Part shown: piece after piece, positions 40,001 through 51,535 of the stretch
Position numbering within the stretch: position 1 is the first letter of the stretch
How the letters are laid out: each line of letters starts with the position of its first letter
Assembly: GCA_903813345.2 (NCBI GenBank)
Contig: CAIIXF020000003.1
Span: 21,898,931 to 21,962,930 of the forward strand
Direction: 5' to 3'
DNA: 64,000 nucleotides
Origin: Owenia fusiformis
Taxonomy: Eukaryota > Annelida > Polychaeta > Sabellida > Oweniidae
Notes under the pieces: generated by a model
The model's database searches: none
Seen by the model: the letters and a program-made list of their open reading frames with translations, nothing else
Told to the model about the DNA's origin: nothing
Position numbers and translations under genes: made by a program

Positions 40001-41918
40001 ACGATATGTCATGATATGTCAGCGATCCTGATATTGAAAGCCTGTAAACTTGGGTAAAGATGGGTTATTTGAATAGCTAAACTAATTTAACATTCCATTT
40101 ATATTTTTAATTTTATTTTGATAAAAGATTTAAGATGACTGAATGAAATATGTCAGTGTCAGATTTATGTGAATCTCGTATTATGTAACACGTTTAAATG
40201 TTATGACATTTTAGACGTCCCACATATAAATAAATTATAGCGGGATGTGAATAGATAAGAAAATCTGCTCCGCCTTAAAATTATTGTACTTTAGAATTTA
40301 GAATTCTAAAATATCCAAGTATTGATAACTAATAATGGACATCGTGACAGGATAATAATACGTCGTTAACTTTAATTATGAATGTTATGTAATATTACTA
40401 CTCCTTGCAATTGCAAAAGCTTCCTTAACGTTTGTTACGCTCATTTAAAGTGCATTCCTTTAGTCACATGAAATATATTGATGTAACAAGATGTTTTTAT
40501 TCTATAAACAGATAAAATAGATATTATGTGATTACCAGAATTAGAGCTACTAGGGTGTTGATCATTTTTATTGATTTTTAAAAAGCAGTTTTCCAATGCA
40601 ATAAAATAAATTCCGGGAAAGTAATCAAAAGGGCAAGATAAATCAATTTTTTAGGACTTATTAATAAATTATAATTGATAGTAGCACAAAATATTTTTTC
40701 CGAAGATGTTAAATGTAACACTTAGGATGACAAAGACGATCAAAGCCAGTAATTTTCAGGCGAACCGTTTTATGCTTGGTTTTATGCCATGCTCCAAAGT
40801 TTGTATATTGGTAAATATTGCAAGTTTTGCATCATCTTCACCCTACGTCAGCTGATAAGCATCCCCCACAAAGTGACACGTGGCCTAGTTGCAAAAGGGT
40901 CCAAAAGTGTGACAATTGTTACAGACATCAAACCGCCGAACGCCTGTGACAAAGATGAAGGCCATCAAACTATATGCCATCACTTACATAAAAAGCTTTT
41001 TGATCTTAACTTGATACTGTAACATTAATACTATGAATGTTGTTTTCCATTCGATCATGCGTCACATCCTAACTATCCGCCACACGTGTCGAGTTTGTGG
41101 TTGGATAAATTAGTGCAACTTTTTTTTCTTTTCCATTTCTAATTCAGTGTTACTGTCAGAAATGCACGTTGCACTTATGATGCAATGCATTCCCGACGAG
41201 ATACATTAGTTTGTGCTATTTATGACTTAACGCAATCAACCGTATGACTACGGCCTACTGTCAGCGGAGTTTTTTGTTTTCGATTCTGGTTCAACTGAAC
41301 GAAAACTATCATTCACAACTAGTATTGAAAGTCATTCACTAATATCACCAAGTCAACATCCATATATTTCATCATTGTAGTAAAATATCAGAAATGATCA
41401 TGCATTTTAAGAGATAAGTGTTTGCTAAATGTCAAAGCCTTTGGATTGTTCCAAATGAAACTTGGATCATTAAACAGCTATTGTCTAATGTGTTAACAAT
41501 CATTTTCATCAGTGGCAGCAAAGAAGAGAGAGTGTAAAAGGTTTCAAGCAGTCTTTACAAAAATACCTCCATGTGTTTCACTTAAACTCTTAAAATAAGG
41601 ACGATTTACTAGAAATGAGGTATATCATTGTTCGCTCCCTGAATATAAGGGGGGCAAAATGGCGTCATTTAATGACCAAAAATGAAACGTATTTGCCGAG
41701 AGATTCATGCACGTTATCTTAATATTAAAGCTTTTCACCCCTTCCCTCTTGATTGTTTCTCTTGTTGTTAACAGAATACATCTGTGTACAAGGGTAGAGT
41801 CAAAATATGACTATAGCCACACATTTGCTCTTCGGCGAGCGTACGACAGACGTAGCTTCACAAAATCGACATAGGACGTCTTTATCGTGCTGCTTAACCC
41901 TGTATTTTAGGCTTTTGG
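40001..41918. other. Intergenic, nothing recognised
   Basis: AT-rich at first. About 41030-41300 is slightly GC-richer. No supportable gene; the 77-aa open frame at 40789-41022 resembles nothing I know. Confidence 0.4.
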
Positions 41919-41950
41919 AAGCTACGGCCACCGTGCGGTAGCCGTAGCTT
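41919..41950. repeat. GC-rich perfect-stem hairpin
   Basis: AAGCTACGGC pairs with GCCGTAGCTT (10 bp, no mismatch). Inside it ACCG pairs with CGGT around a TG turn, with one C/A mismatch between the two stems. This is striking in AT-rich surroundings. It could be a transposon terminus or a structured motif; no partner copy was found in the window. Confidence 0.7.
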
Positions 41951-42225
41951 TAATGTAACCTAGGTATTACTGACTAGACAACATGTTTAGCCAACAAGAC
42001 CTGTTCCCCCGAACACGACCTTCTCACAATATCTTCTAAACACCCCCTCCCCCTGTTGTTTACGGAATACAAGGGGTATAGCAATACAAAGACTAAATAT
42101 GGCCGATACGATGATGTCTGGAAAACATATGTTATATGAACTATTCTTGAACATATGTCAAATGAGCTGCACTCAGTTCTACTTAGCACTGTGATTGATA
42201 GGAAAAATTGCAACCCCGCGTTTGG

Positions 42226-42320
42226 GAAAAACCGTCTGCATTTGTTTATTTCACGTTTTTCCTCGCTAAAATTTGAATAAACTACTCCAGTTTCTTATAT
42301 TTCTATACAATTTGGACTCT
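42226..42320 (+). repeat. Dispersed repeat family A, copy 12
   Basis: AACCGTCTGC, TTTATTTCACG, CTCGCTAAAATTTGAATAAA, CTACTCCAGTTTCTTATATT and TCTATACAATTTGGACT. Confidence 0.7.
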
Positions 42321-43131
42321 TTACAGCAAGTCTGTGATAATCATAATAAGATGATGTCGTAGGTTTTCACTTGAATTTCAATTTAAAATGCAATCGATTT
42401 GAATTTTATTTTCCGGATGACACATAAATATGACATTTCTGGTAGTGTGATCTAAACTCAGAAATGGAGAAAAAACATTCAGTTAGTATGGAAAACATCA
42501 GTAACAATCTTTAGACTTTAGTTCGTACATCAATTGTAGATTTATTTACTTTGACATTTTATATAATCATTTTCACTAAGATATTTACCGACATTATGAT
42601 CGAATGTGTTTCAGATTTATTACTCGGTGTTGCTGTTGGGAATTCATATCGTTTGTAGGGATTACGTTTTGGCTTAGATTATCTCGTGTTACACAAAATA
42701 TTTGCCTTGGTGTTTATCGACAATCAGGAATAAATTAGGAATACAATACAGTTCTCTTAATTTGGGTAACTTTGACCGTAGAATGTTTTGTGAGATTATC
42801 GATTCTTTGGTAAAAGAGTTAGTCCCACCATCTATCTTCAGAGATTGTAGTTAAATTAGGCTTCATAAAAGTTGCCTTTAAATTGTGTAGTCCACTCGTA
42901 AGTTGGTGGTAATCCAGTGTTACGATCTGTTTGCGATTGTGCACAAGCTCCCCTAAAAAGCAAAAATCGAATTTGGCCTTTTTGATAGCGGTTTTATTGC
43001 GAGAGAATAAAACTAACATTGACTATGGTCATGTAACTGGCTGATTGATCATTCATGGCATTTTGGCACTGAACGAAATGCCAACTTGACCAATTTATTA
43101 AATGAAAAAATAGTAAAAATATGACAGATAT
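42321..43131. other. Intergenic, nothing recognised
   Basis: AT-rich. No gene or motif recognised. Confidence 0.4.
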
Positions 43132-43232
43132 AACGTCCAAACACTAAGTTGTATAGGAACGCCATTAAATCAAATAATTCAATCAAATTTTTGAGAGAAT
43201 GCGAGGAATATAGTTCGCAGACGACATTTTTT
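43132..43232 (-). repeat. Dispersed repeat family A, copy 13
   Basis: On the minus strand: ATGTCGTCTGCG, CGCATTCTCTCAAAAATTTG, ATTGAATTATTTGATTTAAT and CCTATACAACTTAGTGT. It lies opposite copy 12, about 800 bp away. Confidence 0.65.
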
Positions 43233-43815
43233 GAAGTGGCAGCCATTGTTTAGCACCAAACAAACTTCTTAAGCAAATCATTATTGAATACAGCAATGTT
43301 GCCCGAAACGATTTTTTACGTTTTCAAACTAGCTGCATAAAAGGATTTATTTGATTAAGGTATTCAGTAACAACTCCTTATTACACTTCATTGCCGTTTC
43401 ACTCGCTAGGGTAATATTATTTTTGAAAAATATATCAATTTTTGAAATGAATCCTACTCAAAGGTAGCTAATATCCTCTGGTAACATGTTGATTTGCTTA
43501 GATGCACTATTTGGCACGAATTTCCGAATACCCTTTAAAGTAAAGCTTTGATATACATTTTGATATACAAAATGATTTCTATTATTTACATGGGTTCATT
43601 TCAATATTATGAATTGTATTATAGTAAAATAAGATGCAGATGTTTGCCAGAAATGGGATTCGAACTCAGATCACTTGTTTCAGTCGACATTACCTTCCAT
43701 TTATTTATGCAAGTTCGGTAGGAGTTCACTCTTGTCTTTAATTACATTTAAACGACCTTTTTCAAATCGAATTGTAAAATATTACACAAATATAACCACA
43801 TATGGTTATATTTTG

Positions 43816-44050
43816 CACTGGCGGATCCAGAAGCTGACAAGGGGGACCCAACTTTTAAATCTTGAAAACATTTTTGGGCCCCTAAATCCAATACTGGGCC
43901 CGATTTTTGAAAATTTGAGGCCCATTTAAGACAATTCGGCTGATAAAGGCCCAAAAAGGCCAAGTAATGCCCAAAAAGGCCCACTAATTGAGCTCCTACA
44001 AAATTTTGCGCCCAAGCTTTTTTCTGGGCGCACCCAAGGATCCGCCAGTG
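43816..44050. mobile_element. hAT-like MITE, 235 bp
   Basis: The termini are a perfect 13-bp inverted repeat, CACTGGCGGATCC at 43816 and GGATCCGCCAGTG at 44038-44050. The interior is rich in GGCCC/GGGCC and contains CCAAAAAGGCC repeated. The CA-GGCGGATCC-type end is seen in non-autonomous hAT elements of invertebrates; class assignment is by this resemblance only. The flanks (ATATTTTG and TTTTATTT) do not form a clean 8-bp target duplication. The overlapping open frames on both strands are not genes. Confidence 0.75.
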
Positions 44051-47000
44051 TTTTATTTGAACGACTCCTTGTGAATGTTCTTAAGAGCAATCGGTTCACC
44101 TTAAGTCATCAAGGACCACCATAACCTTTTTAATACCGACGCCCGTCAAACGGGCAAAAATGCATGGACGGAGCAATTTCCATATATGGCAATTTACATA
44201 TATGTAGAGACATGGGCTTTCAAGAGAGACCCCATGGTAGAGATAAGGAAAGTTCATAATGTCCGAATGGTCCTTTTGTTGTACCTTGGAACTTAACAGA
44301 AACTTCGAAAACTCCTGAAGTCCATTGTTTTCTTACCATGACGTCACATATCCAAAGGATTTTCAGAGGACGAACGCGATATTTCAGTTCTAGATACCAC
44401 GAACGAATTAAATATTCCACGCGTAATATGAGTAAATTGAGAAATAACGTAATCTAACCCCCACTTATATCGTAATTAACAATAATCTCTAACAAAATAA
44501 GATCACAAATTCTTATCTAAATGAGAATGACCGGAGAATGTCCCGTACAAAAACCATAAATCGTGCTTAATATGCAGCTGTTTATCTGCAGAAAGAGAGC
44601 ATCCGAACAATGAAGCATCTGATCGTCTCCGTCCAGCTGTATCACTGGTAAGGAGTAGATATTTAGAACAATTTGATATTTCGATCATTCCCGCGCAAAA
44701 TTGACGGGTTCCGGTGTGTGTAGTGTCAGTGATTATTTGACGGGTTCTCGCAGCTACACAGGTGCAAGGTTGTAGTTATGTTGTTGTAGTGTAAGGGCGA
44801 GCCGATACGATGCCGAATTCTAAAACCAGATCATTACATCAACGTAACTCCCATGGATGGATCCTCAAGCCTGCAAAGATATTCTTAGATACGCAGATCC
44901 TGATCGAAGTTGTAGCATATTCCTTGTGACAGATTACGCGATCGTCCATGCAGTCGATTATGTTATACCATTTGTTGTAAGTGGTTTTCTAATGACTGTA
45001 TTGCGTCTTGATAAACCATGACATTTCTTCTCAGCCCTGGGATGTTTCAGGTGAAACAACATAAAGATGCTATGAGTATCAGAATGGCTGTATTGCATAA
45101 TAATAAAGTTGAGATCAGATGTCACGGTATAGAAACACGCAATTTAATTCATGTATGATATTTTGTAAAATTAGCGGAAAGGCGAAATTGAAAATATCTG
45201 GATAAATATTCCACAATGATTTTTAACATTGGTCTTTATCTTGAGTTTTAGTTCGCTCAGATATTGAAATCAACTGGTGGATGATAATGATATGACTCAA
45301 TATCATGGTTGTCCTGAAAGAAACTTTTGATAACCAAACTGATAAAATTTTGCGTATACATGTCGAAATTGGGAAATTACCTCTCGGTACATGTGCGCCA
45401 TTGGAGAGGATTGCGAATGACAAACAAGCCAATATATCGAAATCGATATGTTTGAACGATTTTCAAAACTCGATACCCTCAAACAGGAATTAAACTATAT
45501 AAGACAATTCATTAAAATCATAGATGTAAAGTAATCGCATTGTCATAACAACGATGTTGTTGTTTTTGATGAACATTTTTGATCAGATATCGGATTTTAT
45601 AAATTGCTGGGAATTTCCTTTTTAACTTTCTGTAACAATCGGTTGTACTTGACAGCAGAATAACAAAAGTATATTTTCATTTTCTCGAATTATGACAATT
45701 GATGTGATTAATTAGACAATTGAATAGAATGATAAAAATTAAAATTTTGTCCATTGTGTTAAGTTCAAATGTCAAGTAAACTCTGCCAGCTGCGGGGGAT
45801 TGTTTTTTCCTATCCATTAAAAATACTAGAGTTCTCAAGAATAAACATTGCAAAAATAAAATTCGAAATTCACTTTTTTCAAAATAAGTGCAAGGAATGA
45901 CGATGTCCTAGAAACGTGATTGATATAAGTGTGTTGATTTTTTGCCTTTACATAAATATCGCGTTCAATATTGAGTAAACAAATTGAGTTCACCGGAATG
46001 AACAATACAAAACTAAAGTTTCCAATTCACATTCTTTCAGTGCAATGCTCTTAGTTCAAATAATGGCAATGCCATTTAACACATTGATTGGTAAGTGTAT
46101 TGTTCAGTTGTTTTGTATATATTTAAAGCAAATAGCCCATAACATACATTATTTGCAAAAATAAAACCTTTTGCCAAACGTACTTGCAATTAATGATGAT
46201 GTTTTGGAGTCTCGGCGAGAAGTATGATGTCTGCATGTGTCCCTGTGCGGTGTTCGTATGACATAGTGTATTTTAACGACCCCTCCTGCATGTACATGGG
46301 CTAAATTGAGCTCTAATTTTTGTTTAAGTTCAGTATGTAAATTCTTATTGACCAACGGATATGAGGATATTTATCCTTGGGGCATTTATCCACTATACGA
46401 CCATGTAATGTAAGTCCTGGCTAAACCTGCAGGTTATACGGACCATTATCCATGGGTTATCTGGTCCTTCTAGCGTTTTCCCCAGTAAAGCTCTGGGAAA
46501 AACTGCCACCTAGGGTAAAGTAGACGGTTCAAGTGAGACCATCAACCATCTGCGTCGAGGATATTGGTACATAATATTCATTCCTAGGACTAATAGTCTC
46601 ATTGAGCACACTTGCCTTATGGGAAAATAAGTTCCGACTATCATTCCAGGAATATTTATGGAGGACACCTATCCCAAGACTAGTGATAATTGTCCGTTGA
46701 CACCTAAAGCAGCCAGATTCGAATTCGTCCATTGGCTTGATGGGAATAGCATTCTTACGCGCGCATATCATTCAGTACCACTTGTTCTAGCTTATCCCCA
46801 AATCAATAGAATTAAGCCGATCATATATATCGGCAATGTCGTTTTTGTTTTTAATATGTATTTTACAGAAATACTTCGATATTTAATCTTATAATATGAT
46901 TAGCCATAATAGATAAAAAATTGTGAACCTTTCGATTTATATCTTATTTCAAGAAACAGCTGTTTTGGTCTAAGCGAGTAATCAAAAATGAGCCTGATAG

Positions 47001-47217
47001 CAAGTTTGACACGTTTCAATGTTTGGCACGCGCTAGCCATTTAAGTTTGTGGTGTTTTTGTAATTTTGTGTAAATATAACTTTTAGCTTAATTTGTATCA
47101 AGTTTTAATTAAGATTTAATTTTTTAACTTGTATCCTGTACCATTGGGAATAAAATACTTGGTCCTGTTGCTCGTGTTATATATTGCTCATGTTACCCGT
47201 TGTACATACGTAAGATA
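44051..47217. other. Intergenic, nothing recognised
   Basis: No supportable gene. About 44690-44830 is GC-richer and has TTGACGGGTTC-type words twice (about 44700 and 44737). About 46380-46780 is also GC-richer. These islands could be regulatory, but nothing specific is visible. Confidence 0.4.
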
Positions 47218-47405
47218 TACACTAAAACATGTACTGTCCGAACACAGAGTCTATACCGAGCACCTCAATGTGAACACTAATTCTCAGTCCCAATTTCCAA
47301 CGGACTCACATATTAATATAGGAAACCTTGAAATGTGAAATCTGCTAATCCGGGAACAATTTTGACTGGTTCCAGTGGCACTCAAATTGACCAGGTTTTA
47401 CTGTA
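47218..47405. mobile_element. Decayed Tigger/pogo-like MITE
   Basis: A shorter relative of 28162-28450. The left end TACACTAAAACATGTACTG and the right end CCAGGTTTTACTGTA match that element's termini, and AACCTTGAAATGTGAA is shared internally. Substitutions and an internal deletion mark it as an older copy. Confidence 0.65.
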
Positions 47406-47560
47406 TATGCTTTTATTTGGCCACTATCAAGTGCAAACTTCCCCCTTGCCTATGCCGCATATAAATCAACTGAGCTGGCCTCTTTTGAACATTCTTAACA
47501 AATATTAACTCGGCGAAATCGGAAAAGTTGACTTTTGCATTTCTTGTATTTTTTCTATTG

Positions 47561-47574
47561 CCCCCCCCCCCCCC
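47561..47574. repeat. 14-base C homopolymer
   Basis: An uninterrupted run of 14 C in AT-rich DNA. Its length may be unreliable in the assembly. Confidence 0.9.
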
Positions 47575-47890
47575 TTAAAAAGTTCTGGCAACGCTAATTC
47601 TCCCCGTGCGTGGTACCCTCATTATCCAAAATGTAGGCCTACATAAAAATAACAAGTGAAACCACTAATTAACATTTCAAGTTCAATTAAAAAGACCTTT
47701 GACCCAAATCACTTGAAACTTGCACGCCTGAAGTGTGACTAACGATCGTGAAGGCATTCATTTATTTTGATTGGGCACCACGCAATAATCAATTTTTTCA
47801 TAATGTATCATTCAATAAAAGACGGACCACTTTTTGTCGCATGAAATGAAAATGACGTTGGACCAGTGATAATGCAAGCAATAATAAATT

Positions 47891-48060
47891 TGAAAGCTTA
47901 TTGAGTCGATGCTCGTTTTAATTGCTTAATTAAAGAATGGAGGAAACGAATTACGCTCGGAAAAAACTTTCGGCGCATGGCCGAAGGTTCCGTATCCAGT
48001 GACCAGTATTTTGATACCGATTGGCTTCTGCCAATTATCCAGTCCATGTCATGCATATAT
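47891..48060 (+). repeat. Diverged direct repeat, copy 1
   Basis: About 170 bp that recur at 48491-48653. Shared words in order: TTTTAATTGCTTA, ACTTTCGGCGCATG, AGTGACCAGTATTTTGATA, TGGCTTCTGC and AATTATCCAGTCCATGT. No protein is supported; the short open frames on both strands are incidental. Confidence 0.85.
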
Positions 48061-48129
48061 GTTCGCTGTTTTCTGAATATTCTCATAAATGCCCGAGTCA
48101 GATTTGCTCCGATGAGTAATTTGTTTAAT

Positions 48130-48225
48130 CCATCGGCCGGCGCCCGGCCAATTGAGTATTTTGTTCATGTATAATTCAATTTTTGAGCAAAACCTTCAAC
48201 AAGCCGAGCCCCGGCCAATGAATCG
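48130..48225. promoter_or_regulatory. GC-rich motif pair between the two repeat copies
   Basis: CGGCCGGCGCCCGGCCAATT (from about 48132) and GCCGAGCCCCGGCCAATG (from about 48201) are two similar GC-rich blocks, each ending in CCAAT. They stand out strongly in AT-rich DNA and could be a cis-regulatory element; this is inference only. Confidence 0.35.
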
Positions 48226-48490
48226 GAACAAATGTGACTCAGGTATAGTTATAGCTTTTCAGATATAGCGAAACTGATAGTATTACCATAGTCTAGAAGG
48301 ATGATGTTCAAATGAGATAACTGCCATTTCCATGATTTGAAATTTTCCAATTTGTGTGCGTATTTCAAATTCGAAGAACGGGTCTTGTAGTTGTTCTAGT
48401 TGATACAGTTGATTGAGTATTTATGCAAATAAAGCTGTTTCATTTATGAAATTCATTTTGAGAAAGCTGATTAAGGAAAATCCCGTATAT

Positions 48491-48653
48491 TGAAAAGCTG
48501 ATTGTGTGAATGTTCGTTTTTAATTGCTTACAAATTAAAACTATGAACGCTAGGAACGGACTTTCGGCGCATGCCCGGAAGTTCCATATCGTTCAGTGAC
48601 CAGTATTTTGATAGTGGCTTCTGCTAATTATCCAGTCCATGTTATGATAATAT
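48491..48653 (+). repeat. Diverged direct repeat, copy 2
   Basis: The second copy of 47891-48060, offset by 600 bp, with small indels. Preservation of CGGCGCATG and of the AGTGACCAGTATTTTGATA block suggests either a fairly recent duplication or constraint. Confidence 0.85.
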
Positions 48654-49805
48654 AGCTACCCTGATCATTAAAAAAGTATAAACATTAGGTCAATGCATGC
48701 GCAATAGTGAGAGAACACTTAAGCCACAATCATCCCCAGGACTACCACACTCAACCTGTAACACGAAAATACACATCTACAAACTAAATCGTGTAGTTAG
48801 CGTAATTTTACCTCAAACCCATGCGTTAGCTCCAAAACCCTATTATTTGTAACACGCGTTGGTTGACATTTTGACATTGGGCGTTTGAGTTTGTGTACTA
48901 ATTAACGATGTCTACAAGTAACTGCCACCAGCCAGCACCATGGTATCCGCTTCTGTCTAATCATTTGCTATATAGTTTTCAAATCTCGCAGAAGTCTCAC
49001 TTTTAATGAGACTTTGAGAGACTTTAAGGGATTTATGACATCTTGAAATTTTGTGCATGAAGAAATCTGATTTATTTACACATTAACTTTATGTTATTCA
49101 ATTTCCATGAATTTTGAACTTTACTGAAAAGGATTGGTCTAAATCCAATTGATACAATGTTAAAAATTTATTTATTTTTTAGGGATCGCAATCTTAAGAT
49201 TGAATCACAATCCAAATGTCAACAAGATCAACTAGTTACATGCAAATGATCATGAAGTACATTATATTATTTAATAATCAAATCAATATATCAATAAAAC
49301 CAGTGATTTTAGTCAGTTTTGAAATTGTAACTGCTGATATTTAGCTTACAAAAACACGTGCTGCCATCTATATATCCATCTTTATTGTGAACGGTCCGTT
49401 CACGAAGGCTCCTCAATAGACTGTACGGAACTAAGAATGAATGAGGTTTTAAATGTGTGCACATACACATTATCTCAACGAAATAAGTGAAGAATACTTT
49501 CATTCGATGTATAAATCCGCGTTCGGCGTCCGGCGTTTAGGTGGCCGCGTCAAATAAACTTTTGTAACTATTTACAGGTGGTGATATTTGCATGTCAATT
49601 AGTTGTCTCCTTTTATTTTGACTTTTTTCAATAATTGTATGCGATACAAATTGTATAGCATATCACAAGAACACTAGGTACTCAACGGGTTACCCACAAA
49701 TTTTAGAGAAAAAGATTTTAAATATGAATCTTAAAATTAGATAAACTGGCAGTGTAAAAGGATTAAAAGTTCGTTGATCATGTATAGTGACAGTCCATGG
49801 TTTAA
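48654..49805. other. Intergenic, nothing recognised
   Basis: AT-rich apart from a short CpG-containing segment at 49515-49545. No gene seen. Confidence 0.4.
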
Positions 49806-50376
49806 TTAACATAAATTTTTACAGTGGTAGTCGTCATTGATGCACTTATCTCTTGGATCCGCACCCACAGGATCTCTAAATCCAACGAACCACGCTTCTC
49901 GGGGACTTCCATTAGCCATTACGTCAAATTGGCCAAGTAACACACAATCGAACACAATCGTTTTTGTACATTTAGAGTTATTGAGCTGCTGGGCTAGGCT
50001 TGCGTTCAATATTTGGACTCGCATTCCTATGACGGAGATAACCAACGTATTCAGCGATGTGAGAATGTACGTAAAGCATAAGAAAATAGTTTTTTCTGAA
50101 ATGTATGATCTTCTGCGCAAATCGATAGATGGTATAGGTATTTTCGTGTCTCACCAACGGCATGGAAAACCCAGGAACGACTGACAAAAGAAGGACGCAG
50201 CGAGCTTTAGAAAAGCAGGTAAACAGCCAAAGGAGGTTATCGATTCCCGATTGAATTTGCACCCTGGCGAATCTAGTGTCAAAAAGCCGGAAAACCAGTT
50301 TGCTTGCTCTGTCGAGATTATAGGATAATACAACGCCACTCACTTCCACTGAATATAAAGGCTTCACGCAGTTCAT
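49806..50376 (-). other. GC-richer block with overlapping open frames, coding status unknown
   Basis: On the minus strand, frames of 104 and 132 codons overlap, and a 115-codon frame lies on the plus strand, all in a block less AT-rich than its flanks. The 104-codon frame would start at TTG, not ATG, about 20 codons after an in-frame TGA. It has a hydrophobic stretch (residues about 12-32) followed by a Cys-containing segment. I recognise no family. It could be one exon of an unknown gene, a decayed gene or chance. Confidence 0.2.
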
Positions 50377-50708
50377 TAAAATAGAATAAAGCCATGTTAT
50401 CTTTGGAGAATTACATATAAAAACTCTTTTATTTAGCCTCGGGTCGACTTCCCTTTAGTTGGTCTTATTTTCAACGTGAATCTCCCTTTCTCATTTCCTG
50501 ACGAAGAATCCCATGTTTCTAAAAATTTACCATTTAGACATGTTTTTCTCGAGATTAAAATATCGAAATAAGTTTTATAAAATGTAACATTTGATCTCGG
50601 AAGATTGAGGCAATACGATAAAACAATGGAATGCGATGCAATTCAACGCAATATTATTAATTCTATAGCTAGAAACTGCAGTAAATTACAAATAAATGTA
50701 ACAGATAT

Positions 50709-50890
50709 AATACAATACAATATTTGCAATATGATATGACTATACATTACAATGCAATACAATACAATGTAACGCAATACAATGTAATACATTACAATGC
50801 AATACAATACAATACAATACTATACAACACAATACAATACAATAGAATACAATACAATACAATACAACACAATACAATACAATACGATAT
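50709..50890. repeat. (AATAC)n pentanucleotide microsatellite
   Basis: Imperfect AATAC/CAATA repeats over about 180 bp, cleanest between 50790 and 50885. Confidence 0.9.
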
Positions 50891-51079
50891 ATGACAGTAC
50901 AAAATGACACCTACAATTCAGCTAGTCTAGGAAGAGGAAACATGAACAGGTTTGAAAACAGGATGACTGTCTTTTCTGTTTTGCGATAATTTCATATATT
51001 TATGACAAAAATGAATAAAACCTGTTTAAAATAGCTAGTCACATTCTCACGTTATTCCCACTCAGATTTTGCTATCCAC

Positions 51080-51535
51080 ATTCTAGCACGATTTACATTC
51101 TTGAGCTACATGCACATGTATTTACATTCTAATACTTTCTTATTTTACATCTGCTCACATTCTAGCACCCATTCTGATTCTAGCTCCCAATCATTTCTAT
51201 TCTAGCACCCATTTCGATTCTAGCTCCAATTCATATCTATAGCCTCCGTTCCCATTCTAGCACCCACTCCCATTGAAGCCCATGACGCCCATTCCTTTTC
51301 TAACTGTATTCCCAATCTAGTGTCCATTGCCATTTTAACGCTATTTCCATTCCAGCACCCATTCCCTTTCTAGTTCAATTTCCATTATATCGCCCATTGT
51401 CATTCTAACACTATTCTCATTTTAGCACCCATTCCTTTTCATGCCCTATTTCCTTTCTAACGATATTCCCATCATAGTACAAAGTGCCCATTCCTTTTCA
51501 GCTCTATTCTCATTCTCGCAATATTCCCATTTTTT
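51080..51535. repeat. Degenerate CATTCTAGCACC repeat
   Basis: More than twenty variants of (C)CCATTCTAGCACC at irregular 15-20 bp spacing over about 450 bp. This is an old, decayed short tandem array without coding potential. Confidence 0.75.

Noticed and set aside
43640-43700. tRNA-like B box on the minus strand (GAGTTCGAATCCC)
   Set aside because: No matching A box and no cloverleaf could be drawn. The T stem does not pair. At most it is a decayed tRNA-derived fragment.
49806-50120. Calling the 104-codon minus-strand frame a gene
   Set aside because: It lacks an ATG start, has an in-frame stop about 20 codons upstream, and matches no family I know. It is kept only as a candidate block.
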